Shown here one piece after another: positions 26,315 through 34,915 of a stretch of 64,000 nt of DNA. The notes under the pieces were generated by a model that was given only the letters and a program-made list of their open reading frames with translations, had not been told where the DNA came from and ran no database searches. Positions within the stretch are counted from its first letter, which is position 1. The number at the start of each line of letters is the position of its first letter. The position numbers were made by a program, and so were the translations under genes. Source of the DNA: Rugamonas rubra (GTDB lineage: Bacteria > Pseudomonadota > Gammaproteobacteria > Burkholderiales > Burkholderiaceae_D); assembly GCF_900114705.1 (NCBI RefSeq), contig NZ_FOTW01000019.1, forward strand, positions 62,001 to 126,000, written 5' to 3'.

Positions 26315-26386
26315 GCAAACCCCGGCGGCGAAGAGCCAGGGTCAGACCCTGAGGGTCTGACCCTAGATTGTGCCGTTGGGGTTTGC
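26315..26386. repeat. Nested palindromic intergenic element
   Basis: Outer arms GCAAACCCC (26315-26323) and GGGGTTTGC (26378-26386) enclose an inner pair AGGGTCAGACCCT / AGGGTCTGACCCT (26338-26350 and 26352-26364). Each inner arm is itself a perfect palindrome around one base. It lies between convergent genes, like REP/BIME elements. Confidence 0.75.
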
Positions 26387-26413
26387 AGGCGTTCCGCTGA
26401 TCCGTGCGGACGC

Positions 26414-28768
26414 CTACTTCAGCGTGCGCTCAAACAACTGGTAGATGCGGCGGTACTCGTCGTACCAGCTCTCCGGCTGGACGAAGCCGTGCTTTTCCAG
26501 CGGATAGCTGGCCAGTTCCCAGTTGTCCTTCTTCAGCTCGATCAGGCGCTGCGCCATGCGCACCGAGTCCTGGTAGAACACGTTGTCGTCGACCATGCCG
26601 TGGGCGATCAGCAGGTTGCCGCGCAGCTTGTCGGCGTACTCGATCGGCGACGACTTCTTGTAGGCCTCCGGATCGAGGTCGGGCGTGTTGAGGATGTTCG
26701 AGGTGTAGCCGTGCTCGTAGGTGGTCCAGTCGGTCACCGGGCGCAGCGCGGCGCCGGACTTGAACAGCTCCGGCTCGCGCATCAGCGCCATGAAGGTCAT
26801 GAAGCCGCCGTAGCTGCCGCCGTAGACGCCGACGTTCTTGACGTCGCCCTGGTGCTGGGCGACCAGCCAGTTGACGCCGTCGACATAGTCCTCCAGCTCC
26901 GGGTGGCCCATCTGGCGGTAGATCGCCGTGCGCCAGTTGCGCCCGTAGCCCTCGGAGGCGCGGTAGTCCATGTCGAGCACGATGTAGCCGCGCGCCACCA
27001 GCAGGTTGTGGAACATCTGCTCGCGGAAGTAGTTCGGGTAGCGTTGGCTGACGTTTTGCAGGTAGCCGGCGCCGTGGACGAACATCACGATCGGATACTT
27101 CTTGCCCTGCTCCAGCTTGGCCGGACGGTACAGCTTGGCCCAGACCGGGTCGGCGCCGTGGGTCGACGGCACGGCGACGATCTGCGGCTGTATCCATTCG
27201 CGCGCTTTGAAGGCGGCCGTGCGGGTGTCGCTCAGCACGCTGGCCTTGCCGCCGGCGGACGGCACGGTGGCCACCTGCGGCGGCAGGTAGCTGGTCGAGT
27301 AGCGCAGCAGCACCTTCTGGCCGTCGGGCGACAGGGAGAAGCTCTCCACGCCGCCCAGCGCGGTCACTTCGCGCAGCGCGCCGTCCTTGCTCGACACGGC
27401 GCACACCTCGTAGGTGCCGGGCAGCTTGGGGTTGCAGACGAAGTAGGCGCTGGCGCCGTCGGCGGTCCATTCGGGCCGCGAGGCTTCCCACTTGCCCTGG
27501 GTCAGGGCGCGCGTCTTGCCGTCGGCCGTTTGCGTGTACAGGTGGGAGTAGCCGCTTTCCTCGGACTGGAACCACAGCGTGCTGTTGTCGGGCAGCCAGC
27601 CGAAGTCGTTGCCGCGGTAGTTGATCCAGGCCGCGTCCGTCAGGTGGTGCAGTGGTTTGAGCTTGGCGCCGGCCAGGTCGACGCCGGCGATCCAGCGGTC
27701 CTTGTTGTCGAGCGAGCGGACCATCACGGCGACCTGCTTGCCGTCGCCGCTCCACTGGATGGTGCCGTCCTCGGGCTCGATGTGGACCGGGCGGCTGCCC
27801 TTCAGCGGCTCGAGCTTTTGCGCCGCGCGCAGCGCGGCCAGCGGGTCGGTGGCGATGCCGGGCAGGCCGTCGTAGGACAGCTCGGTGATGGCGCGGCTGC
27901 GCAGGTCGACCAGGTGCAGCTTTTGCGCCAGCGGACCGTCGCGGCCGACGCGCTTGCGCTGGTCGTCGTATTCCTCGTAGCCGGACTCGGTGACGTATTT
28001 GGCCAGCTTGCCGACGCGGCCGCTGTCGGCGCCCTTGACCGAGGTCACCACCAGCAGGTGGCGGCCGTCCGGCGACAGCGCGCTGCCGGCCAGCACGACC
28101 TTGTCGCCCAGGTAGATCGGCAGCGGCGCACGGGTGGCGTCGGCGGCGCGCTCCTGCTGGCCGCGCAGGCGGTTGGCGTCGCGTTCGTCCTTTTGCCGCG
28201 CCAGCGTGGCGATCAGGCGCAGCTGCAAGTCGCGCAGGCCGTTGGCGTCGGGCGCGGCGTCCGGGTCCTTGTCGGCGCGCAGCATGGCCAGCGGCGCCAC
28301 CAGGCGCTCGGCGCGGCTCCAGCTGAACCAGTCGTTGCCGACGCGGAACTGGACGTGGGCGCCGTCGGCCGAGTACTGCGGCTCGGCGGCCGGCGTGTTG
28401 CCGCGCAGGATCTGGGTCAGCGCGCCGCTCTTCAGGTCGCGCTCGAACAGGTCGCCGTTGCGCAGCAGGATGGCGCGGCTGTGGTCGCGGTTGTAGACCG
28501 GGTTGGGGCTGTCGAGCTTGGCCAGCCGGCCGTCGTCGACCAGCTGGTTTAAGCCGGCGCCGGCGCCGGCCTGGTAGATGTCGCGCAGCGGCGAGCCGGC
28601 GCGTTTTTGCTTGAAGTAGACCTGGCGGCTGTCCCAGCCCCACCAGGCGGCCTCCACCGGGGTGCCGATCCAGTCGGGATGGGCCATCGCCTGGTCGAGC
28701 GTGATCGGGGTCTGCGCCGAGGCCGAGGCGGCCAGCAGGCTTGCTAACAGGGGAAGGGCAAAACGCAT
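26414..28768 (-). CDS. Secreted S9-family prolyl-oligopeptidase/DPP-IV-like peptidase
   Basis: A 784-residue protein with a signal peptide (MRFALPLLASLLAASASAQ), an N-terminal beta-propeller of WD40-like PD40 blades (YSADGAHVQF, LSPDGRHLLV, WSGDGKQVAV, WTADGASAYF, LSPDGQKVLL) and a C-terminal alpha/beta-hydrolase domain. The nucleophile is Ser652 in GGSYGG, with Asp in HGMVDDNVF and His in EKHGFVQPE. Such enzymes release dipeptides or hydrolyse short peptides. It is one of two S9 peptidases in this window and acts in the periplasm. It is convergent with the M20 peptidase. Confidence 0.92.
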   Translation of the reverse strand: MRFALPLLASLLAASASAQTPITLDQAMAHPDWIGTPVEAAWWGWDSRQVYFKQKRAGSPLRDIYQAGAGAGLNQLVDDGRLAKLDSPNPVYNRDHSRAILLRNGDLFERDLKSGALTQILRGNTPAAEPQYSADGAHVQFRVGNDWFSWSRAERLVAPLAMLRADKDPDAAPDANGLRDLQLRLIATLARQKDERDANRLRGQQERAADATRAPLPIYLGDKVVLAGSALSPDGRHLLVVTSVKGADSGRVGKLAKYVTESGYEEYDDQRKRVGRDGPLAQKLHLVDLRSRAITELSYDGLPGIATDPLAALRAAQKLEPLKGSRPVHIEPEDGTIQWSGDGKQVAVMVRSLDNKDRWIAGVDLAGAKLKPLHHLTDAAWINYRGNDFGWLPDNSTLWFQSEESGYSHLYTQTADGKTRALTQGKWEASRPEWTADGASAYFVCNPKLPGTYEVCAVSSKDGALREVTALGGVESFSLSPDGQKVLLRYSTSYLPPQVATVPSAGGKASVLSDTRTAAFKAREWIQPQIVAVPSTHGADPVWAKLYRPAKLEQGKKYPIVMFVHGAGYLQNVSQRYPNYFREQMFHNLLVARGYIVLDMDYRASEGYGRNWRTAIYRQMGHPELEDYVDGVNWLVAQHQGDVKNVGVYGGSYGGFMTFMALMREPELFKSGAALRPVTDWTTYEHGYTSNILNTPDLDPEAYKKSSPIEYADKLRGNLLIAHGMVDDNVFYQDSVRMAQRLIELKKDNWELASYPLEKHGFVQPESWYDEYRRIYQLFERTLK

Positions 28769-28900
28769 GGGTAGGGTCGCTTTGAAGATGGGTGAACGGG
28801 AGCGCGGGATCGCCGCGCGAGCCAGATTCTAGCCCATGTATGTCGCGAGGGAAACAATCGTTCTGTAACAGGGGCGCCGCTGGCGGCGCGCGGAATCGCC

Positions 28901-30265
28901 TCAGGAATGGGCGGCGTTGTCGGGGTGCTGGCGGCGCTGCGCGCTGTGGCCGCCCGGCATGGCGCGCATGGCCAGCAGCAGCAACAGGCCGGCCAGCAGG
29001 TACAGGCCGATCAGCACCTGCAGCATGGCGCCGGCCTGGCCGTGGGCGCGCAGCAGGCCGATCAGGGCCGGCCCGGCGGCGGCGCCGAGCATGCCGCAGC
29101 TGCTCAGCAGGGCCAGGCCGGCGGCCGCCCGCGCCGGCGCCAGGTACTCGGTCAGGATGGTGGTGAACAGCGGCGCGGCGGCGGCGGCGCCGAGGGCCGC
29201 CAGCGAGATGCCGGCCAGCGAGCGCGGCAGGTCGTTGTCGGCCGCCAGCACCAGGCCGAGGCCGCCGGCGGCCAGCAGCATGCAGGCGACGAAGTGCCAG
29301 CGCCGCTCGCGCCGGCGGTCGGAGTGGCGGCAGATCAGCAGCATGCCGGCGATGCCGGCCAGGTTGGGCAGCACGCTGTACAGGCCCAGCTGGAGCGGGT
29401 CGCGCAGGCCCCAGCCCTGCATCAGGGTGGGTAGCCAGAACACCAGCGCGTAGCCGGCGCCGCCGAGCACGAAGGTGGCCAGGGCCAGCAGATACAGCAG
29501 GCGGTCGCGCAGCAGCGCGGCCAGGGCGGCGCGGCCGGCGCCGGCGGCCGGCGCGGCGGCGGCCTGGTCGGGGTCGAGCTCCTGCTGCATCAGTTGCAGC
29601 TCGGCCGGACTGAGCCAGGCGGCGTCTTCCGGGCGGTCCGGCAGCCAGGCCCAGGCCAGCAGGCCGAGCAGCACGGCGGGCAGGCCCTGCAGCAGGAACA
29701 GCCATTGCCAGCCGAGCAGGCCGTGCCACTGGTCGAGGTAGCGCAGGACCAGGCCGCACAGCGGGCCGGCCAGGGTGCCCGAGAGCAGCACGGCGCTGCC
29801 GAACACGGCGATGGCGCGGCCGCGCCGGGCGGCCGGGAACCAGTAGGTCAGGTAGAGGATCGCGCCGGGGTAGAAGCCGGCCTCGAACAGGCCCAGCGTG
29901 AAGCGCAGCACATAGAACTGCAGCGGCGTGCGGACGAAGGCGCCGGCCGCCGCCGCCAGGCCCCAGCACAGCATGATGCGCAGCAGCGTCTGGCGCACGC
30001 CGACCCGCTCGAGCAGCAGGTTGCTGGGCACGGAAAAGAGGAAGTAGCCGAGGAAGAACAGGCCGGCGCCCCAGGCGTAGACCGGCTCGGCGAAGGGCAG
30101 CGTCTGTTTCATCTGCAACTGGGCGAAGCCCAGGTTGACCCGGTCCAGATAGGCCACCAGATGGCACAGCATCAGCAGCGGCAGCAGGTGCCAGCCGACC
30201 TTGCGGTAGATCGCGCCCATGCCGGCGGCGCCGCGCAGGTGTACGAGATTGCCGGGGCGGGCCAT
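28901..30265 (-). CDS. MFS transporter of the ACS (anion:cation symporter) family
   Basis: A 454-residue protein with 12 hydrophobic helices. IYRKVGWHLLPLLMLCHLVAYLDRVNLGFA near the start, FFLGYFLFSVPSNLLLERVG and FTLGLFEAGFYPGAILYLTYWFPAARRGRA are hallmark sequences of the ACS family, which takes up organic acids such as glucarate, phthalate and 4-hydroxyphenylacetate. The substrate is unknown, since no catabolic gene adjoins it. ATG 30265 is used; ATG 30220 (MGAIYRK) is also possible and would match family N-termini well. Neither has a strong ribosome site. Confidence 0.85.
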   Translation of the reverse strand: MARPGNLVHLRGAAGMGAIYRKVGWHLLPLLMLCHLVAYLDRVNLGFAQLQMKQTLPFAEPVYAWGAGLFFLGYFLFSVPSNLLLERVGVRQTLLRIMLCWGLAAAAGAFVRTPLQFYVLRFTLGLFEAGFYPGAILYLTYWFPAARRGRAIAVFGSAVLLSGTLAGPLCGLVLRYLDQWHGLLGWQWLFLLQGLPAVLLGLLAWAWLPDRPEDAAWLSPAELQLMQQELDPDQAAAAPAAGAGRAALAALLRDRLLYLLALATFVLGGAGYALVFWLPTLMQGWGLRDPLQLGLYSVLPNLAGIAGMLLICRHSDRRRERRWHFVACMLLAAGGLGLVLAADNDLPRSLAGISLAALGAAAAAPLFTTILTEYLAPARAAAGLALLSSCGMLGAAAGPALIGLLRAHGQAGAMLQVLIGLYLLAGLLLLLAMRAMPGGHSAQRRQHPDNAAHS

Positions 30266-30468
30266 CAGAACGATGCTCCGGCGGCGAGGGCGGGGACGGT
30301 ATGCAGGGAGACCTCCATGTTGCCGATATTAGCCGCACGATATTCAGCGCGCAAGCATTAGAATGGGCGGCGGGTATCGATACAACAACGCAGCAACACG
30401 GGCCGGCGTCGGCCGCCGCGCGGCGGCGCCGCCGCCTTCGCCGTTTCACCTATCCTGAGGGAACATAG

Positions 30469-32010
30469 ATGAATCAAAGCAAGCAAGGAACCGAGGAAAA
30501 GTCCGGCCAAGTTCGCGCGCAGGGGGCGCGCAGGCGCTTGCTGCCGCGCCTGCTGGCGGGGCTGTTGGTGGCCGTGCTGGCGCTGGCCGGCGTGCTCGCT
30601 TTCAATACCCTGCGTAGCGAATCGCGCCAGTTGCGGGTGGCGCCGGCGCCACCGCTGGCGCTCGACGAGGCCGCCGCCGCCGGCCGCCTGGCCGCCGCGC
30701 TGCGCTGGCGCACCATCGCCAGCGCCAGCGACGCCGAGGCCAACGCCGACCAGTTCGCCGGCCTGCAGGCGCAACTGGCGCAGGCCTTCCCGCGCCTGCA
30801 CGCCGCGCTCAAGCGCGAGGTGGTCGGCCACAGCCTGCTCTACACCTGGCAGGGCAGCGACGCCGCCGCCCAGCCGGCCCTGTGGATGGCGCACCAGGAC
30901 GTGGTGCCGGTGGCGCCCGGCACCGAGGCCGACTGGCAGCAGCCGCCCTTCGACGGCGTGCTCAAGGACGGCTTCATCTGGGGCCGCGGCGCCTGGGACG
31001 ACAAGGGCAGCCTGCTGGCGCAGATGGAGGCGGTCGAGACGCTGCTGGCGGCCGGCTTCGCGCCGCGCCAGACCCTGTACCTGGCCTACGGCGCCGACGA
31101 GGAGGTCGGCGGCGGCCGTGGCGCGGTGGCGCTGGCGGCGCTGCTCAAGTCGCGCGGCGTGCGGCTCGATTACGTGCTCGACGAGGGCATGCTGGTGACC
31201 GAGGGCATCCTGGCCGGGCTCGACAAGCCGGCCGCGCTGATCGGCGTGGCCGAGAAGGGCTATGTCAGCGTCGACCTGGCGCTGGCCACGGCGCCGGGCC
31301 ACTCGTCGATGCCGCCGAGGGCCAGCGCGATCGGCATGCTCAGCACCGCGCTGGCGCGGCTCGAGCGCAACCAGCTGCCGGCCTCGATGGGCGGCATGGC
31401 GCAGGAGATGTTCGCCACCCTGGCGCCGGAGATGGGCGGCCTGCAGCGCGTCGCGCTGGCCAACCTGTGGCTGTTCGGCCCGCTGCTGCAGCGCCAGCTG
31501 GAGCAGAGCGCCAGCACCAACGCCATGCTGCGCAGCACCACCGCGCTGACCATCGTCCACGCCGGCAACAAGGACAACGTGCTGCCCGGCGTGGCCGACG
31601 CCACCGTCAACTTCCGCCTGCTGCCCGGCGACAGCGTGGCCGGCGTGCTCGAGCACGTGCGCCGCACCGTCGACAACGAGGCCATCCGGCTCAGCGTGCA
31701 GCCGGGCCAGTCCGAGCCGTCGGCCGTGTCGCGTACCGACACGCCGCAGTACCGCGCGCTCAACCGCACCGTGCGGCGGGTGTTCCCGGGCACGCTGGTG
31801 GTGCCGGGCCTGGTGCTGGGGGCGACCGACTCGCGCCACTTCGCCGCCCTCAGCGACAACATCTACAAGTTCTCGCCGGTGCGCGCCGGTCCGGCCGACC
31901 TGGCGCGCTTCCACGGCACCAACGAGCGCATCGCCGTCAAGAACTACCTGGAGATGATCGGTTTCTATTACGATCTGTTACAAAATGGCGGGGCCGAAAC
32001 GCGCAGATAA
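30469..32010 (+). CDS. M20-family carboxypeptidase, PM20D1-like, membrane-anchored
   Basis: A 513-residue protein with a basic N-terminus and one transmembrane or uncleaved signal segment (about 25-46). M20 motifs are LWMAHQDVVPV, GRGAWDDKGSLLAQ, YGADEEVGG, TAPGHSSMPP and GATDSRHF. The overall pattern and length are those of PM20D1/carboxypeptidase-S-type enzymes, which condense or hydrolyse N-acyl amino acids and cleave C-terminal residues from peptides. The catalytic domain would be periplasmic. The ATG follows GAGGGAA. It is divergent from the MFS transporter. Confidence 0.9.
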   Translation: MNQSKQGTEEKSGQVRAQGARRRLLPRLLAGLLVAVLALAGVLAFNTLRSESRQLRVAPAPPLALDEAAAAGRLAAALRWRTIASASDAEANADQFAGLQAQLAQAFPRLHAALKREVVGHSLLYTWQGSDAAAQPALWMAHQDVVPVAPGTEADWQQPPFDGVLKDGFIWGRGAWDDKGSLLAQMEAVETLLAAGFAPRQTLYLAYGADEEVGGGRGAVALAALLKSRGVRLDYVLDEGMLVTEGILAGLDKPAALIGVAEKGYVSVDLALATAPGHSSMPPRASAIGMLSTALARLERNQLPASMGGMAQEMFATLAPEMGGLQRVALANLWLFGPLLQRQLEQSASTNAMLRSTTALTIVHAGNKDNVLPGVADATVNFRLLPGDSVAGVLEHVRRTVDNEAIRLSVQPGQSEPSAVSRTDTPQYRALNRTVRRVFPGTLVVPGLVLGATDSRHFAALSDNIYKFSPVRAGPADLARFHGTNERIAVKNYLEMIGFYYDLLQNGGAETRR

Positions 32011-32108
32011 GCGGCTTTGTGGGAATTGGAAAGAATCGCTCGGCTTCCCGATGGTTACTATTGAAATGTTTTGTGAATAATAACTTTAATATGGAAAGCG
32101 ACCCCGAT

Positions 32109-33158
32109 ATGACCTCCACCGACATTCCCGTTTCCCTCGCGCCGCCGGCCGCCGTCGCCGACTTCCCGGTCACGATAGACTACTTCCTGCCGCATCCGTC
32201 GAACGCCAAGTATGTCGCCGGCACACCCGGCAACGACGTGCTCGACGGCGGCGACCTGCCCGAGTACTTCGCCGCCGGCGGCGGCTACGACCGCATCAAC
32301 GGTGGCGGCGCGGTCGACACCGTGGAACTGCGCAACAGCCATGCCGTCTACACGCTGGCCGTCGGCAGCGGCGCCGGCAGCGAGATCGTCAGCTCGCGCG
32401 CCGTGGCCGGCGACGTCGTCGCCCTGCGCAACGTCGAGCGCCTGCAGTTCACCGACTGCACGGTGGCCCTGAACGCCGGCGGCGCCGCCGAGGAGCCGCT
32501 CGAGGCGGCCTATGTGGCGCTGGCGGAGACGCTGCACGTGGCCTACTACGGCCGGCCGGCCTACCACGGCACCCTGGAAGTCATGGCCGAGCACTTGAAG
32601 GCGCTGCATGCGCCGCTCGGCAGCACCGCCGATTTCCTCGCCGCCGCCAAGCCGGGCAGCGCGCTGGGCGGTATGCTCGACAGCCTGGCCGGCAGCGCCG
32701 AGTCGGCCGCCTTGTACCGGGGCGACAGCAGCCAGTTCGTCGGCGCGATTTATCAACAATTTCTGGGCCGGGCGGCCGACGCCGGCGGCCTGGCCTACTG
32801 GAGCGAGGCGATCGACTCGGGCCGGCTGAACCGTTCGGTGGCGGTCCTGAGCATCCTCGAAGGCGCCGAACGGCTGGGCGGCGACGACGCCGCGCTGGTG
32901 CACAACCGCGTCCTCGCCGCCATCAACTTCAACCTGGCGCAGGACACCGCCGGCGATTACTTCTCCTACGCCACGGGCAACTTCGTCGAACTGACCCGCG
33001 CCATGCTGGGCAAGGTCGACCAGCACACCAACGTGCTGGCCTTCGAGGGCACCGTGCTCGACACGCTGCAGAAGATCGTCGACGGGCCGCACAACATCGC
33101 GCATACGCAAGGGGCGGTGGAGCTGGTGGGCGTGGCTCAGGCGCCCTGGGCGATCTGA
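32109..33158 (+). CDS. DUF4214 domain protein, RTX-like, probably exported
   Basis: A 349-residue acidic protein without a signal peptide. The N-terminal part holds an RTX-like stretch (GTPGNDVLDGGDLPEYFAAG, GGYDRINGGGAVDTVEL), then DUF4214 repeats, the clearest being IYQQFLGRAADAGGLAYWSEAIDSG. DUF4214 modules occur in surface and type I-exported proteins, as in the lectin protein at 9982. ATG 32109 is chosen for GGAAAG 10 bp upstream; ATG 32091 is in frame but lacks a ribosome site. Its 3' end overlaps the convergent hemerythrin-like gene by 22 bp. Confidence 0.7.
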   Translation: MTSTDIPVSLAPPAAVADFPVTIDYFLPHPSNAKYVAGTPGNDVLDGGDLPEYFAAGGGYDRINGGGAVDTVELRNSHAVYTLAVGSGAGSEIVSSRAVAGDVVALRNVERLQFTDCTVALNAGGAAEEPLEAAYVALAETLHVAYYGRPAYHGTLEVMAEHLKALHAPLGSTADFLAAAKPGSALGGMLDSLAGSAESAALYRGDSSQFVGAIYQQFLGRAADAGGLAYWSEAIDSGRLNRSVAVLSILEGAERLGGDDAALVHNRVLAAINFNLAQDTAGDYFSYATGNFVELTRAMLGKVDQHTNVLAFEGTVLDTLQKIVDGPHNIAHTQGAVELVGVAQAPWAI

Positions 33159-33703
33159 TAGAAGCCGCTCTGCTGGCGCAGCGGCAGGGCGGCGTCGAGC
33201 CGGGCCTCCTTCTGGTCCTGCACCAGGAACATGCTGCCGATCTCGAACCAGTCGTCGCTGGAAATGACGCGCTGGGCCAGCGGCAGCAGCTCCTGCTCCT
33301 CCTTGTCGAGGCGCTTGAGCAGGTTGTGGCAGTACAGGTCGATGGTGCGGCAGAGGAACTTGCCCTGGGTGGCGCTGCGCCGCATGGCGCGGCGCAGGCA
33401 TTTGCGCACGGCGCGCAGCATGGCGTTGCCCAGCCGGCTGAGCGATTCCAGGTCGGCCAGCAGCGGGCCGGCGTCGCGGCTGGCGTTGCGCACCGCCGGC
33501 ATCAGGCAGGCCTCGACCTTGCGCTGGTGGCGCGCCTCGGCGAAGCGGGTCAGCTCGTTGAGCTGGGATTCGATGAACACAGGATCGATCTCCTGCGGTT
33601 TGCGGGCGATCGACTGCACGTGCTGCAGCAGACGCGAGATGAAGTGGCGTTCCTTCTTTTGTTCGATGGATAGTGTCAACAAGACATAGGTGGCAGTCAG
33701 CAT
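33137..33703 (-). CDS. Hemerythrin-like (HHE) four-helix protein
   Basis: A 188-residue all-alpha protein. The segments LSIEQKKERHFISRLLQHV, RFAEARHQRKVEACLMP and YCHNLLKRLDKEEQELLPLAQRV carry the His and Glu spacing of HHE cation-binding domains, which bind a di-iron centre and O2 or NO, or act in stress responses. It has more arginine than typical members. ATG 33703 gives a normal N-terminus; in-frame starts farther upstream add a basic stretch. The assignment is moderate because ligand positions were judged by eye. Confidence 0.6.
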   Translation of the reverse strand: MLTATYVLLTLSIEQKKERHFISRLLQHVQSIARKPQEIDPVFIESQLNELTRFAEARHQRKVEACLMPAVRNASRDAGPLLADLESLSRLGNAMLRAVRKCLRRAMRRSATQGKFLCRTIDLYCHNLLKRLDKEEQELLPLAQRVISSDDWFEIGSMFLVQDQKEARLDAALPLRQQSGFYQIAQGA

Positions 33704-34213
33704 AGCGGTTCCCGGATGTCGTCCAACTCGGATGCGCGGCATGCCCGTGCGCCTCCGTGAAAAATGCTTCACCTTAGCGCGCCGGCGGGCTCATAGAACG
33801 TCTCTTTACAATTGTTCACAACTGTCCGCGAGGCATCAACATCAAGACATTGGCGGGGCCGGGCTCCTCCGGGGCGTTGCCATTTCCGGCAAGGAAAAGC
33901 TCTTGTGCGAGCGTCAAGCCGGGTCTGTTTTTGCAAAATGCAATTCGCCGAGCTGACAATTATGCCACCGTTTTGGCATTTGAAAACAGCGCTTTGTTGC
34001 CACTTTGTTGCCAAATCCACGCAGCAGACGCCGCACCCTTGCGCTTTGTCGCCATGCAACTTGATAGTGTTGCGCAACAGTTGCGTCCGGCAAGTTTGGC
34101 CCGCCAGCGCGGCGCGGAATAGTTGTATTGTTGATAGCGGGCTGTTGTTGTCCAGCCATCGCTGCCCCCGGTGTTGCGCAGCCAACGTGGTTCCTTCCAA
34201 AGAGGTGATAGAG
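33704..34213. other. Long AT-richer leader before the methyltransferase operon
   Basis: No gene is seen in 510 bp. It is less GC-rich than its surroundings. It holds an inverted repeat TGCCA-N6-TGGCA (33963-33978) and an 11-bp tandem repeat CTTTGTTGCCA (33992-34002, 34003-34013), which could be a regulator site for the operon at 34214. Confidence 0.5.
33992..34013. repeat. Perfect 11-bp tandem duplication upstream of the methyltransferase operon
   Basis: CTTTGTTGCCA is repeated twice without a gap, placing both copies on the same DNA face. It lies about 200 bp before the first gene. Confidence 0.8.
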
Positions 34214-34915
34214 ATGAACAGTACGGCAAGCTACGACGTCAGCCAGATCGACCGCTGGCAAAAAAACCGCCAAAAGGCCTTCAAGGCGATCCCCGCGACG
34301 GGCAAGACCATCAAGTACCTGGGCAAGGAGTTCCTGGTCTACCCGAACACCTTCTGGCCGTTCACCGACAGCCAGCCGCTGGTGCGCACGCTGAAGGTCA
34401 AGCCGGGCGAGAGCACGCTCGACGTCGGCACCGGCTCCGGCGTGATCGCCGTGTTCTCCTGCTACGCCGGGGCGGCCAAGGTGACGGCGGTCGACATCAA
34501 CCCGGCCGCGCTGAAGAGCGCCAAGCACAACGCCCGCCTGCACGGCTTCGACAAGATCATGCGCGTCAAGCGCTCCAACCTGTTCGACCAGCTGCAGGGC
34601 GAGACCTTCGACGTGATCACCGCCAACCTGCCGTTCCGCGACAAGGCGGCGCCCGACGTGGTGGCGCGCTCGCAGTGGGACACCGACTTCCAGACCAACA
34701 CCCGCTTTTTCCAGCAGGTCGGCGCCCACCTCAAGCCGGGCGGACGGATCTACTTCGCCCACTCCAATTTCGGCGCCGTCAAGCAGATCCGCCAGCTGGC
34801 CAAGGAGAACGGCTTCTCGGTGCGGGCGATGGGCAGCGCCAGCGCCGACAAGGCCGCGACGAAGACCTTCTTCGTCTTCCTGATCAAGCCGCTGCGCCGG
34901 GACCTGGACGCATGA
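34214..34915 (+). CDS. Class I SAM-dependent methyltransferase (HemK-like fold)
   Basis: A 233-residue Rossmann methyltransferase. The SAM motif LDVGTGSGV is at residues 69-77, the acidic motif II is AVDINPAAL (92-100), and a NLPF motif at 138-141 takes the place of the NPPY/NPPF motif that positions an amide or base nitrogen in HemK/PrmC and N6-adenine enzymes. No target-recognition domain is present, so the substrate could be a small molecule or a protein side chain. It is the first gene of a three-gene set, and its stop overlaps the sulfotransferase ATG (ATGA). Confidence 0.8.
   Translation: MNSTASYDVSQIDRWQKNRQKAFKAIPATGKTIKYLGKEFLVYPNTFWPFTDSQPLVRTLKVKPGESTLDVGTGSGVIAVFSCYAGAAKVTAVDINPAALKSAKHNARLHGFDKIMRVKRSNLFDQLQGETFDVITANLPFRDKAAPDVVARSQWDTDFQTNTRFFQQVGAHLKPGGRIYFAHSNFGAVKQIRQLAKENGFSVRAMGSASADKAATKTFFVFLIKPLRRDLDA

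Noticed and set aside
26430..30449. A 1339-codon open frame on the minus strand
   Set aside because: It runs out of frame through two well-supported genes (S9 peptidase and MFS transporter) and has a biased Arg/Pro/Ala composition.
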